A stretch of DNA of 64,000 nt, taken from contig PFXG01000011.1 in assembly GCA_002791545.1 (NCBI GenBank), positions 58,412 to 122,411 on the forward strand, written 5' to 3'. The notes under the pieces are model-generated. The model was given only the letters and a program-made list of their open reading frames with translations. It made no database searches and was not told where the DNA came from. The translations under genes were made by a program, and so were the position numbers. Below are positions 36,539 to 46,434 of this stretch, in pieces. Origin of the DNA: Zetaproteobacteria bacterium CG_4_9_14_3_um_filter_49_83. GTDB lineage: Bacteria; Pseudomonadota; Zetaproteobacteria; Mariprofundales; Mariprofundaceae. Position 1 is the stretch's first letter, and every line of letters starts with the position of its first letter.

Positions 36539-37996
36539 CTAGATTAAACCGACCAATGCATTCTTACAGATGGCGATGACCGGATCAGGATAGAGCCCAA
36601 GAACCACCACAGCAAGCGCACACACAACCACAGAGAAGCGCATGCCATTGTTTTCGATAAAGTTGAACGTCACACGCTCTTCATCGAAATACATATATTT
36701 AATCAGACGCAGGTAATAGAAGCTGCCTACAACCGAGAAAACGATAGCTAGCACACCCAAATACAAATGACCTGCTTTAATCACGGCAGCAATCACCAGC
36801 AACTTAGCCCAAAAGCCTGCCAAGAATGGAATACCTGCAAGTGAGAATAACAGCAGCCCCATGGCCAGCGCATATCCGGGTCGAACACGGGATAAACCGG
36901 CAAAATCATCAATGAGTTCTCCCTGAATGCCATCACGGCGCATCAGAATGATAATCGCAAACACGCCCATATTCATAAACAGATATATTGTCAGGTACAT
37001 TAATGCACCCGTATACCCTTCCTGATTTGCTGCAATGAGACCCAACAGTACAAAACCAACATGACCAACCGTTGAGTAAGCCAGCATCCGTTTGATATTA
37101 CGCTGTGCTATAGCAGCGACATTACCAACGATAATAGTTAGTCCGGCCAGCACGATGAGGACTTGCGTATAATCGTGCTGGATAGCCGGCATGGCATCAA
37201 CAAGCACGCGCATAAACACAACAAAGCCTGCCACTTTCGGAGCTACGGACATAAATGCTGTCACCGGCGTTGGAGCACCTTCATAAGTATCAGGCGTCCA
37301 CATGTGAAAAGGTGCAACGGAAACCTTGAAAGCCATTCCGGCTATGACAAACAACATCCCCAACATCACTGCGATGTGGGCTGATGCGTTGGTTGATGCC
37401 AGCGCCTGACCAATAGCGTTAAAATCAAAACTGGTTGTAACACCGTAAAGGAATGTGACACCGTAAAGCAGCATGCCTGATGAGAGAGAGCCCAGAATAA
37501 AGTATTTCAAGGCTGCCTCGGTTGAACGCAGTACGTCACGTTGATACGCAACCAGCACATAGATCGATAGCGCCATTAATTCAAGACCGAGATAAAACGT
37601 AATAAAGTTATTCGAAGAAGCCATCAACATCATGCCAAGCACGGCAAATAGAATCAGGCAATAATATTCACCAACATTTTCTTCATCCTTCATAAAATCA
37701 AGCGACAAAATGACAGTAAATACAGTTGCTACCAGAATCAGAATTTTAGCAAACACGGCAAATGGATCATACACAAAATAGCCATAGAACGTCATCAGCC
37801 CATCAGCTGACTGAATATTCAAAAGCGCCACGATAGCAAGTACACAGCTTGCAATCGTTGCATATGCAATCAGATACTTTTTATCTTTAGCTACAAACAA
37901 ATCGACAAGGAGCAATGTCATAGCCATCACAGCTATAATCATCTCCGGAATCATAATCCAGAGATTCTCAGGAAAAGGGAATGTTGCATTCGCCAT
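36539..37996 (-). CDS. nuoN: NADH-quinone oxidoreductase subunit N
   Basis: This is an antiporter-like proton-pumping subunit of complex I, 485 residues with about 14 membrane helices. Conserved elements include YCLILFAVLGMMLMASSNN, the central lysine region GMAFKVSVAPFHMWTPDTYE and RMLAYSTVGHVGF. It is the last gene of the nuo operon, 8 bp after nuoM. A stem (GTGAGGG/CCCTCAC) lies just past the stop codon but lacks a T-run. Confidence 0.97.
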   Translation of the reverse strand: MANATFPFPENLWIMIPEMIIAVMAMTLLLVDLFVAKDKKYLIAYATIASCVLAIVALLNIQSADGLMTFYGYFVYDPFAVFAKILILVATVFTVILSLDFMKDEENVGEYYCLILFAVLGMMLMASSNNFITFYLGLELMALSIYVLVAYQRDVLRSTEAALKYFILGSLSSGMLLYGVTFLYGVTTSFDFNAIGQALASTNASAHIAVMLGMLFVIAGMAFKVSVAPFHMWTPDTYEGAPTPVTAFMSVAPKVAGFVVFMRVLVDAMPAIQHDYTQVLIVLAGLTIIVGNVAAIAQRNIKRMLAYSTVGHVGFVLLGLIAANQEGYTGALMYLTIYLFMNMGVFAIIILMRRDGIQGELIDDFAGLSRVRPGYALAMGLLLFSLAGIPFLAGFWAKLLVIAAVIKAGHLYLGVLAIVFSVVGSFYYLRLIKYMYFDEERVTFNFIENNGMRFSVVVCALAVVVLGLYPDPVIAICKNALVGLI

Positions 37997-38004
37997 AATG
38001 TACC

Positions 38005-39594
38005 TCAGTGTCCTTTTGCATGTTGCATTGCTGCACCGGCATGTTCTGCCAATGCTGCCGCAGCATCGAGTTTACTTGCTGTTGACTGTTCGACCAGATG
38101 CAATGCCGAAGCATGCATAACATCAAGCACCGGCATTGGATAGAAACCCAGCCATACGACCAGAATAATTAATGGCACAAAGTAAGAAAATTCGCGCACA
38201 TTCATATCCTGCATAGTTTTAACGCTATCCTTGGTCAGAGCCCCAAACACCACACGTTTATACATCCACAGTGTATAGCAAGCTGAGAGAACCACGCTTG
38301 AGGTTGCAGCAATTGCAATCCACTTGGTTGAAATAGAAAGATTAGCCTGTGCCACGTCTGATGGATTAAAAGTTCCAATAAGAACCATGATTTCACCGAT
38401 AAAGGAAGAGGCACCTGGCAAGGCGACGTTAGCCATACAGAATAACATCATGACCGCTGCAAACACCGGCATGACGTTGACCACCCCTCCGTAATCACCG
38501 ATTTCGCGGGTGTGCAAGCGATCGTACATCACGCCAACACAGAGGAATAATGCAGCAGCGACAAATCCGTGTGAAATCATGCCAAACAAAGCACCCTCAA
38601 TGGCTTGCTGAGTAAACATGAATGTTCCCAGTGTCACAAACCCCATGTGTGCGATAGATGAATAAGCAATCAATCGTTTCATATCCTTTTGCATCATCGC
38701 AACCAGAGAAATGTAAATAATTGCAATCAGGCTGAGAGCAACCACAAAAGGAACGAAATATTGAGAAGCATCCGGCAACATCGGTAACGAGAAACGCAGG
38801 AAACCATAAGCACCCATTTTTAACAGAATACCCGCCAGAATGACTGAACCAGCTGTTGGAGCTTCTGTATGCGCATCCGGCAACCAGGTATGAACCGGCC
38901 ACATTGGAACTTTTACGGCGAAAGCAATAAAAAACGCAATCCATATCCAGAACTGCCAGGTAAAATCAAACGGATAAGCCATAAAATCAAGCATACTGAA
39001 CGTTTCGCCAGCTTTAAAATACATCGCCAACAGTGCGATAAGCATGAGTACCGAGCCTGCCAAAGTATAAAGGAAGAACTTGAGTGTCGCATAAACACGG
39101 TTCTTGCCACCCCAGATACCAATAATCAGGTACATCGGAATAAGCATGGCTTCCCAGAAAAAGTAAAACAAAACGGCATCTAGCGCACTGAACACGCCAA
39201 TCAATGTCGTCTCAAGAATAAGGAATGCCAGCATGTATTCCTTAACTCGCACGGTGATACACTCCCATGCAGAGACAATACAAATCACGGTTAACAGACT
39301 GGTTAGCAGAATAAATGGCATAGAGATGCCATCCACACCCAATTGATAGTTAATATGATACGTTTCTATCCATGGATGCAGTTCTTCAAACTGCATGTGT
39401 GCCGTTGACGTATCGAACTTCAACCATAGTGGCAATGTAACCAGAAATGTTAGTATCGATACAATCAGAGATGACCAGCGAACAGCATTATCACCCTTTA
39501 CAAAAAGCCAGATAAATATAGCCCCGATTGCCGGCAAAAAGATACTCAATGACAGAATTGGAAATTCCAGCACGTTATATGGTAATGACCCCAT
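38005..39594 (-). CDS. nuoM: NADH-quinone oxidoreductase subunit M
   Basis: This is an antiporter-like proton-pumping subunit, 529 residues. It shows the characteristic LGVDGISMPFILLT glutamate/aspartate region, the helix-5 glutamate region FYFFWEAMLIPMYLIIG, the lysine region FAVKVPMWPVHTWLPDAHTE and MKRLIAYSSIAHMGF. The C-terminus has an alanine-rich extension with a histidine-containing end (EHAGAAMQHAKGH). GGGAGAGGAC precedes the ATG. It is 10 bp after nuoL. Confidence 0.97.
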   Translation of the reverse strand: MGSLPYNVLEFPILSLSIFLPAIGAIFIWLFVKGDNAVRWSSLIVSILTFLVTLPLWLKFDTSTAHMQFEELHPWIETYHINYQLGVDGISMPFILLTSLLTVICIVSAWECITVRVKEYMLAFLILETTLIGVFSALDAVLFYFFWEAMLIPMYLIIGIWGGKNRVYATLKFFLYTLAGSVLMLIALLAMYFKAGETFSMLDFMAYPFDFTWQFWIWIAFFIAFAVKVPMWPVHTWLPDAHTEAPTAGSVILAGILLKMGAYGFLRFSLPMLPDASQYFVPFVVALSLIAIIYISLVAMMQKDMKRLIAYSSIAHMGFVTLGTFMFTQQAIEGALFGMISHGFVAAALFLCVGVMYDRLHTREIGDYGGVVNVMPVFAAVMMLFCMANVALPGASSFIGEIMVLIGTFNPSDVAQANLSISTKWIAIAATSSVVLSACYTLWMYKRVVFGALTKDSVKTMQDMNVREFSYFVPLIILVVWLGFYPMPVLDVMHASALHLVEQSTASKLDAAAALAEHAGAAMQHAKGH

Positions 39595-39604
39595 GTCCTC
39601 TCCC

Positions 39605-41593
39605 TTAAGCCTTCAACAGCAGCCAGGTCAACAAGCCGAAAACGCCGATGACCATCACGTACGCATAGTGGTATACCATGCCCGTCTGCATAGCACGGAA
39701 TCGTAGCGCGCCCGAGGCAACCGAATCGACAATCATCCCGTGCAAAATACCTCGATCAATCATCGCCAAATCGGCTTTCTGCCATAACCAGTTACCCAGA
39801 CACTGGGCAGGGCGCATAAATACTTTTGCATACAGCTCGTCCCAATACCACTTATTGAGCAGGAAGGTGTACAAAGGACCCGCCGCTTTGGCGAGACTCT
39901 TAGGCATCGATGTTTTTCTCAGATACATCAATACCGCCAAACCAATTCCTGACAATGCAAGCATAAGTGGGCCAAACTCGATCATCAAGCCAATCGATCC
40001 GGCATGCTCCATTTCTTCCAGACGCAACAGGGGATCATGCACTTCAAGAACAAAGATACTTGTACCAAAGAATCCCTGAACCTCATTACCAACCCCTGGC
40101 ATATGTAGCACATTAGCGCCCCAATAACCCGCAGCCAGCGCGCCAACGGCAAGAATACACAGAGGCAGGGTAATAACCCATGGTGATTCATGTACATGCG
40201 GTTTGATCTCTTCTGGAACACGATCAGAATTGTGGAAGGTCAGGAAGAACATGCGGAAGGTATAGAATGCTGTCATGAAAACACCACTTAGCACTGCAAA
40301 ATAAGCAAATTGACCAATCCAACCCATTTCCGTCACCGCAGCAGCTTCAATAATGAGATCCTTCGACCAGTAGCCAGCAAATGGAGGAATACCGGATAGC
40401 GCTAAAGCTGCAATCAGCATCGTGATGTAGGTGACTGGCATATATTTACGCAATTGCCCCATTTTACGAATATCCTGTTCAGCCATCACGGCATGAATCA
40501 CAGAACCGGCCGCCAGGAACAGCAACGCTTTAAAGTAGGCATGGGTCATCAAGTGAAAGATGCCAACCGAATAGGCAGAGACACCACAGGCCACAAACAT
40601 ATATCCCAACTGTGAACAGGTAGAGTATGCAATAACCCGCTTGATGTCGTTCTGCACCAGGCCAATGGTCGCACACATCCAGGCCGTGATAGCACCCACC
40701 AGTGTCACCGCAGCCAGAGCCGTTTCAGAGAATTCGAACATCGGGGAACAACGCGCCACCATAAACACACCCGCAGTCACCATGGTTGCAGCGTGGATCA
40801 ACGCTGAAATCGGCGTTGGGCCTTCCATCGAATCCGGAAGCCAGACATGCAGCGGCACCTGACCGGATTTACCCATTGCACCAACAAATAATGCCAGACA
40901 AATAAAGGTTATCGCATCCATCTGCCAGCCCATAAAGCTCAGCATATGCCCCTGAGCGACAAAGGTTTCTACGTGATCAAACACCTCGCGATAATCGATG
41001 GTGCCAAAGTAATACCAGATCGCCAAAATACCTACTGCAAAGCCAAAATCACCCACACGGTTAACAATGAAAGCTTTTAAAGAGGCAAAATTGGCACTTT
41101 CTCGCTTGAACCAGAAGCCAATCAATAGATACGAAACCAAACCAACCGCTTCCCAGCCAAAGAACAGCGTGAAAAAGTTATTACCCATCACCAGTACCAG
41201 CATCGAAAAAGTAAAGCCGGAAATATAGGCAAAAAAGCGCGAATATCCCGGATCGCCATGCATGTAACCAATGGTATAAATATGCACACAGGCAGATACG
41301 ATGGTTACCGTGATCATCATGATTGCAGTCAATTGATCGATCATCATACCTACAGGCACTTTAAACGAACCGGAAATCATCCATTCCCAGAAGTTTCCGT
41401 AATAACTCGAACCATCCAGAACCTGCGTAAACACATGGATGGACAAGGCTGCAGAAGCAATAACGCTTGCGGTGGTAATGGTGTGCGACAATGTTTCTTT
41501 TAAAGCCCAGCCAAACAAGCCAACGATTAATGCGGCTATCAGTGGCAGTGCCGGAATTGCGAGCAATTCAGTTGTATTTAAGACCTCTTGCAC
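39605..41593 (-). CDS. nuoL: NADH-quinone oxidoreductase subunit L
   Basis: This is the distal antiporter-like subunit, which also carries the long lateral helix. It has 662 residues and a GTG start preceded by GGAGAGGAC. Motifs are MIDQLTAIMMITVT, FFGWEAVGLVSYLLIGFW, GKSGQVPLHVWLPDSMEGPT and IKRVIAYSTCSQLGYM. A C-terminal region of about 150 residues includes the lateral and final helices. It is 12 bp after nuoK. Confidence 0.97.
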   Translation of the reverse strand: MQEVLNTTELLAIPALPLIAALIVGLFGWALKETLSHTITTASVIASAALSIHVFTQVLDGSSYYGNFWEWMISGSFKVPVGMMIDQLTAIMMITVTIVSACVHIYTIGYMHGDPGYSRFFAYISGFTFSMLVLVMGNNFFTLFFGWEAVGLVSYLLIGFWFKRESANFASLKAFIVNRVGDFGFAVGILAIWYYFGTIDYREVFDHVETFVAQGHMLSFMGWQMDAITFICLALFVGAMGKSGQVPLHVWLPDSMEGPTPISALIHAATMVTAGVFMVARCSPMFEFSETALAAVTLVGAITAWMCATIGLVQNDIKRVIAYSTCSQLGYMFVACGVSAYSVGIFHLMTHAYFKALLFLAAGSVIHAVMAEQDIRKMGQLRKYMPVTYITMLIAALALSGIPPFAGYWSKDLIIEAAAVTEMGWIGQFAYFAVLSGVFMTAFYTFRMFFLTFHNSDRVPEEIKPHVHESPWVITLPLCILAVGALAAGYWGANVLHMPGVGNEVQGFFGTSIFVLEVHDPLLRLEEMEHAGSIGLMIEFGPLMLALSGIGLAVLMYLRKTSMPKSLAKAAGPLYTFLLNKWYWDELYAKVFMRPAQCLGNWLWQKADLAMIDRGILHGMIVDSVASGALRFRAMQTGMVYHYAYVMVIGVFGLLTWLLLKA

Positions 41594-41605
41594 GTCCTCT
41601 CCCCC

Positions 41606-41911
41606 TTATCCCTGCAACGTGTTGATATCATCAACATCAATCGAACGTCGTGTGCGATAAAATGCCACCAGAATTGCCAGACCCACCGCCACCTCGGAGG
41701 CCGCCACTGTCAGCACAAAAAACACAAAAATCTGACCTGCCAAATCATTCAGATAATGTGAAAAGGCCACAAAATTGAGGTTTACAGCCAACAGGATTAA
41801 TTCAATACACATCAGAATGGTGATCACATTCCTGCGATTCAGGAACAATCCGATGACACCCAGAGAAAACAGACAGGCTGCAACGATCAGGTAATCCGAT
41901 AAACCAATCAT
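41606..41911 (-). CDS. nuoK: NADH-quinone oxidoreductase subunit K
   Basis: This 101-residue protein has three membrane helices and is part of the E-channel. The conserved helix-2 glutamate lies in [17 protein letters not shown] and the helix-3 one in [15 protein letters not shown]. It starts within nuoJ (ATGA overlap). Confidence 0.97.
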   Translation of the reverse strand: MIGLSDYLIVAACLFSLGVIGLFLNRRNVITILMCIELILLAVNLNFVAFSHYLNDLAGQIFVFFVLTVAASEVAVGLAILVAFYRTRRSIDVDDINTLQG

Positions 41912-42498
41912 GATTCCAACCTCACTTTACGAACACGGTCTTCTCTGCGCGTTTTTACCTGTTTGGTCATGTTTTGATACTTGGCGTCTTTTCTCGTACG
42001 CAGGGTCAGCACAATGGCACCAACCAGAGCTACCAGTAATATTATCGCAGCAATTTCAAAACCTAAAAGATACTGGGTGTACAAAATTTTGCCGATTTCA
42101 ACGGTATTGTTCACATCTTTACCCAGATGACCCACAGCGGCAATCGTCTCCGTATTAAACACACCACTGGCGGAAGCACCGATAAACTCAATCAACAATA
42201 TAATCGCAATCATCGCACCGGCAGGTAAATACTGAAGTGACATTTCCTTGTACTTTTCCCTGTTCACTTCAAGCATCATGATGACAAACATGAACAGTAC
42301 CATCACCGCGCCGACATAAATCAGAATCAGTACAATACCGATAAATTCTGCATCAAGCAGGAAGAACAAGCCCGCTGAATTGAAAAAGCAGAAAATCAGC
42401 CAAAGCACGGAATACATTGTATTCCGAACCAAAACAACGCCGGCACCACTAAGCACAGCCAGTCCGGCAAATAAATAAAAGAATCCTGCTTCGAGCAT
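41908..42498 (-). CDS. nuoJ: NADH-quinone oxidoreductase subunit J
   Basis: This 196-residue protein has five membrane helices. Conserved features are [20 protein letters not shown] and the [16 protein letters not shown] helix containing the pi-bulge tyrosine region. The charged C-terminal tail ([18 protein letters not shown]) is cytoplasmic. GGGAGGGAGA precedes the start. It lies 16 bp after nuoI and is ATGA-coupled to nuoK. Confidence 0.97.
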   Translation of the reverse strand: MLEAGFFYLFAGLAVLSGAGVVLVRNTMYSVLWLIFCFFNSAGLFFLLDAEFIGIVLILIYVGAVMVLFMFVIMMLEVNREKYKEMSLQYLPAGAMIAIILLIEFIGASASGVFNTETIAAVGHLGKDVNNTVEIGKILYTQYLLGFEIAAIILLVALVGAIVLTLRTRKDAKYQNMTKQVKTRREDRVRKVRLES

Positions 42499-42514
42499 TC
42501 TCCCTCCCTATTGA

Positions 42515-43003
42515 TTAACGGTAACGTTCATCGGCTTTAAGGTTCGCAGTAATTTGCGCCTCAAGTCGATCACCCACATCCAGCAACATCTCCTTGGTAT
42601 AATACAAGGCATCACGTGTTTCAGTGGCATACTCAAATTCCTGCGTTTCCACAATAGCATCCACCGGGCATGCTTCCTGACACAGGCCACAATAAATACA
42701 TTTGGTCAAATCAATATCATATCGAGTTGTCCGCCGGCTGCCGTCTTGACGCTCTTTAGATTCAATAACAATAGCCAGTGCCGGACAAACCACTTCGCAT
42801 AATTTACAGGCAATACAGCGTTCTTCTCCACTATCGTAGCGACGCAGGGCATGCAAACCACGGAAACGTGGCGATAACGGTGTTCTTTGTTCCGGATACT
42901 CAACCGTAATTTTTTTCCTGAACATATAGCGTCCCGTCAGTGATAAACCAATGACAAGCTCCCATAATAACCAGGTCTTAAAGGCACGTTTAATCATCTG
43001 CAT
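42515..43003 (-). CDS. nuoI: NADH-quinone oxidoreductase subunit I
   Basis: This 162-residue peripheral-arm protein carries clusters N6a and N6b: two 4Fe-4S motifs, [12 protein letters not shown] and [12 protein letters not shown]. The N-terminal helix ([15 protein letters not shown]) contacts NuoH. The ATG directly follows the nuoH stop, and the ribosome site GGAGG lies inside the last nuoH codons. Confidence 0.97.
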   Translation of the reverse strand: MQMIKRAFKTWLLWELVIGLSLTGRYMFRKKITVEYPEQRTPLSPRFRGLHALRRYDSGEERCIACKLCEVVCPALAIVIESKERQDGSRRTTRYDIDLTKCIYCGLCQEACPVDAIVETQEFEYATETRDALYYTKEMLLDVGDRLEAQITANLKADERYR

Positions 43004-44071
43004 TTAGGGCCTCCACGGCTGGTAGTAGCCGATAATGTCAGACAAAAATGGCGTATAGGTAAAGATACCCAACACTGCAATCCAGGCCAGTGTCCAGGGC
43101 AGAAATACTTTCCAGCCTAAACGCATCATCTGGTCGTATCGATAGCGCGGGAATGTCGCACGAATCCAAATAAACACAAAAATAAAGAATGATGTTTTTG
43201 CCAGAAGCCAGATAGTTCCCGGAATAAAATCAAGTGCAGGGATCGGAGCATTCCAACCACCCAGGAACAGAATCGACGTCATCAGGCTGATCAGAATCAA
43301 TGCACCATACTCAGCCAGTGAGAACGTCGCGAACCACATACCTGAATACTCAACCATGTGACCAGCCACCAGTTCAGCCTCACCTTCAATCAAGTCAAAC
43401 GGCGTACGCCCGGTTTCAGCACAACCCGAAATAAAGTAAACCAAAAACATCGGAAACAAAGGTATAATGTACCAGTGCCAGAAACCACCATCCTGAGCAT
43501 GGACGATGGCGGATAAATTCATGCTACCTGAGAGCATCAGCACACACACCAGCGCAAAACCCATGGCAATTTCATACGAAATCATCTGGCATGTCGCTCG
43601 CACAGCACCAATAAGTGCATACTTTGAGTTTGATGCCCAACCACCGATCAGAATGCCATAAATAGACAAACTTGAGATCGCCATGATGTACAGTATTCCA
43701 ACGTTCAGATCGGCAATCGCCATCGTATGTGTTGTTTCCCAAACATTAAAGAATGTCGTTTCGCCAAACGGTACGACAGCAAATGCAACCAAAGCCGGAA
43801 TAAGTGCAATCACCGGCGCAGCAACAAACAACAACTTATTCGAATTTGTCGGAATGATCGTTTCTTTCAGAAACAGTTTCAATCCATCCGCCAGCGGTTG
43901 CAGTAACCCATGCGGGCCAACGCGATTACAGCCCTTTCTGACCTGTACCCAACCAATCACCCGGCGTTCCGCATAGGTAATATACGCCACAGATAATGCA
44001 ACAGGGACTGCAATTGCCAGAATTTCCAGCACCCACAGCAACGTTGTTAATCCAACATCAGACCACGCCAT
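43004..44071 (-). CDS. nuoH: NADH-quinone oxidoreductase subunit H
   Basis: This 355-residue membrane subunit has eight helices and helps form the quinone chamber. Diagnostic segments are AERRVIGWVQVRKGCNRVGP, the glutamate-rich loop RTPFDLIEGEAELVAGH and RATFPRYRYDQMMRLGWK. It lies 2 bp after nuoG. Confidence 0.97.
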   Translation of the reverse strand: MAWSDVGLTTLLWVLEILAIAVPVALSVAYITYAERRVIGWVQVRKGCNRVGPHGLLQPLADGLKLFLKETIIPTNSNKLLFVAAPVIALIPALVAFAVVPFGETTFFNVWETTHTMAIADLNVGILYIMAISSLSIYGILIGGWASNSKYALIGAVRATCQMISYEIAMGFALVCVLMLSGSMNLSAIVHAQDGGFWHWYIIPLFPMFLVYFISGCAETGRTPFDLIEGEAELVAGHMVEYSGMWFATFSLAEYGALILISLMTSILFLGGWNAPIPALDFIPGTIWLLAKTSFFIFVFIWIRATFPRYRYDQMMRLGWKVFLPWTLAWIAVLGIFTYTPFLSDIIGYYQPWRP

Positions 44072-44073
44072 GA

Positions 44074-46434
44074 TTAAGCTCCCCCTTTGGACAGGTTGAC
44101 CATTGTTTCGCTCGATAAATCTCCCGCAACACCACGTTTTGAAACAAACAGCACGCCTGGAGAAACGTCATCACGTGTGCCTGCGACAAATTGACAGGCC
44201 CCGTTGCTGGTTTGGAATGTACATTTATCATTCGCTTTCAAACCTAATGCAGCCAATGTGTCGGGGTGAACGATAACATCGTCAAGCGCATGTAATCGCC
44301 CAGCCTCTGCCAAAGATGCGGAGGCTCTCACCCAGGCACCTTCGCGATACATGGAATAACGGCTCACAACGTCCAATGCCATCGCCGGTTCGATATCATT
44401 GGGTAACATCTCAGCAATACGATTACGCTTCACTGGCACCTTCCAGCCACCATCGGCTTTACCGGCCCAGACATCTTTCAATTCAGGAATGTATTGTGCA
44501 ATCGCCTCGCGAACGCCATCAAGAGATACTGCCGGCGCTTCAAAACCGAGATCCTGAGCCAGACGCATCATAATTTTCCATAGCGCCCGCTCTTCTCCCA
44601 ATGATTTCAATGGCTGTGTAGCAACGCGAATCCGACCTTCCTGATTAATGAAAGTTCCCTCTACTTCAGAGTATGCCGCCGCAGGTAACTGTACATCTGC
44701 AAACACTGAAATCTGCCCGGCAATTGCTCCCACCTGCACCATAGGAACTTTGCCCATCGCACGTTTTGCTTCTACAGGGAACAAACCATCACCCAGCGGA
44801 TCGCTGCCGATCAGCAGCAATGCTTCAATATCACCATCGTTGGCTGCATCAAGCAACTCACCCACACTGACGCGAACGTCACCAAACACAGCCGATAACA
44901 ACTGCGCATTCATACCCTCAGGAATAAGGTTACGTCCGTCACGACCCACTTCGCCATGGCCTGAGGCACGCATCAACATATCCAGACCAAAAATCAACGA
45001 TGCGGCATCAACGTGTGAACGAATTTCTTCACCTACCAGCAAACAGCAAGTATCAGCAAGCAATGCATCTGCCAGCACTTTACCTGCTTCATGTCGATCG
45101 GTGACCTTAGCCATCCATTCTTTCATGCCCGCTGCCGGTTTACCCTGATCGATCAATTGCTGCATAGCTCTGGCGATTACTGCATGCCAGTCGCGCGGGC
45201 GAATAATCTGATCATTACTCAACTCGCTATTGGTGCGGTAGTGCATAGCGCCAATACGAGAAACTGATTTACCTTCATTGGAGCGCTTACGTAACATTTG
45301 CATCAGAATAGGTAATCGCTGGCGCAAATCGGAACCCAGAATAACCACTTCATCAGCTTCAACAATATCCTCAGTCGATGAGCCGAAACCCTCTTCAAAT
45401 GCAAACATACGCATATCACGCCGATGCAAATCAAAAGCAACTTTAGCATCTTTGAACGCAACATCTTTAAGCATCCTGATCGACGCCAGTCCTTCGACAC
45501 TCCAGTAGGGAGAAAAAACTATGCCTACTTTTTTATCTTTCAGAATATTCACAGCATGAGCAAAGGCTTCATCCCAAGCTACGGCAACACTGCCATCGCC
45601 TTCCTTGATTGTTGGCTGACTGATTCTATGAACAGAACGAAATGCGTCATATACATAACGTCCACGGTCACAAATCCAGGATTCAACACCTTCATGGTCT
45701 GACTTGATACGAATCACTTCCTTACCACGGGATTCAATGACGATATCACAACCCTGCGGACATTGGGTGCAGGTACTTTTATGTCGCGTTACTTCCCATG
45801 GGCGTGACACATCGTGCGAAGGTTTATCCAGCAACGCACCAACCGGGCAAATCTCAGCCAGGTTGCCTGACAGTTCGGATTCTAAGGCTTCCTCAACAAT
45901 ACCATCAATTTTCATGTGATCCGAACGATTCAGAATGCCCATATCTCCGGTACCGGCAATTTCATCGGCAAAGCGAACACAGCGTGTGCAATGGATGCAA
46001 CGAGTCATACAAGTGCTTACAAATGGACCAAGATCGTGATCAACCACCGCACGCTTCTCTTCGGCATAGCGGCCATGATTAGCACCATGGGTAATCGTGT
46101 AGTCCTGTAATTTACAGGCGCCGCCCTGATCACAAACCGGGCAATCAAGGGGATGATGAATCAGCAGGTACTCCATCACCATTTGACGATCTTTACTCAG
46201 ACCTTCGCTCTGTGTGCGAACTTTCATTCCTTCCGAAACAGGTGTGCAGCAGGAAGCAGCCGGTTTTGCAAAACCCTCAACTTCAACCAGACACATTCGG
46301 CAGTTTGCTGCCACACTGAGTTCAGGGTGATAACAAAAATAGGGAACGTCAGCGCCATGCTTACGACATGCTTCCAGAATACTGGTGCCAGCGGTTACGG
46401 TTACTTCTTCATCATTAATGAATAACGTTGTCAT
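44074..46434 (-). CDS. nuoG: NADH-quinone oxidoreductase subunit G
   Basis: This 786-residue peripheral subunit has an N-terminal 2Fe-2S ferredoxin domain (CYHPELSVAANCRMCLVEVE, CDQGGACKLQDY). Histidine/cysteine-ligated 4Fe-4S sites (CIHCTRCVRFADEIAG) and a further cluster segment (CTQCPQGCDIVIE) follow. The remainder is a molybdopterin-oxidoreductase-type domain that lacks cofactor in complex I. The C-terminus has an MopB-type beta domain (VHPDTLAALGLKANDKC). It overlaps nuoF by 4 bp. Confidence 0.96.
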   Translation of the reverse strand: MTTLFINDEEVTVTAGTSILEACRKHGADVPYFCYHPELSVAANCRMCLVEVEGFAKPAASCCTPVSEGMKVRTQSEGLSKDRQMVMEYLLIHHPLDCPVCDQGGACKLQDYTITHGANHGRYAEEKRAVVDHDLGPFVSTCMTRCIHCTRCVRFADEIAGTGDMGILNRSDHMKIDGIVEEALESELSGNLAEICPVGALLDKPSHDVSRPWEVTRHKSTCTQCPQGCDIVIESRGKEVIRIKSDHEGVESWICDRGRYVYDAFRSVHRISQPTIKEGDGSVAVAWDEAFAHAVNILKDKKVGIVFSPYWSVEGLASIRMLKDVAFKDAKVAFDLHRRDMRMFAFEEGFGSSTEDIVEADEVVILGSDLRQRLPILMQMLRKRSNEGKSVSRIGAMHYRTNSELSNDQIIRPRDWHAVIARAMQQLIDQGKPAAGMKEWMAKVTDRHEAGKVLADALLADTCCLLVGEEIRSHVDAASLIFGLDMLMRASGHGEVGRDGRNLIPEGMNAQLLSAVFGDVRVSVGELLDAANDGDIEALLLIGSDPLGDGLFPVEAKRAMGKVPMVQVGAIAGQISVFADVQLPAAAYSEVEGTFINQEGRIRVATQPLKSLGEERALWKIMMRLAQDLGFEAPAVSLDGVREAIAQYIPELKDVWAGKADGGWKVPVKRNRIAEMLPNDIEPAMALDVVSRYSMYREGAWVRASASLAEAGRLHALDDVIVHPDTLAALGLKANDKCTFQTSNGACQFVAGTRDDVSPGVLFVSKRGVAGDLSSETMVNLSKGGA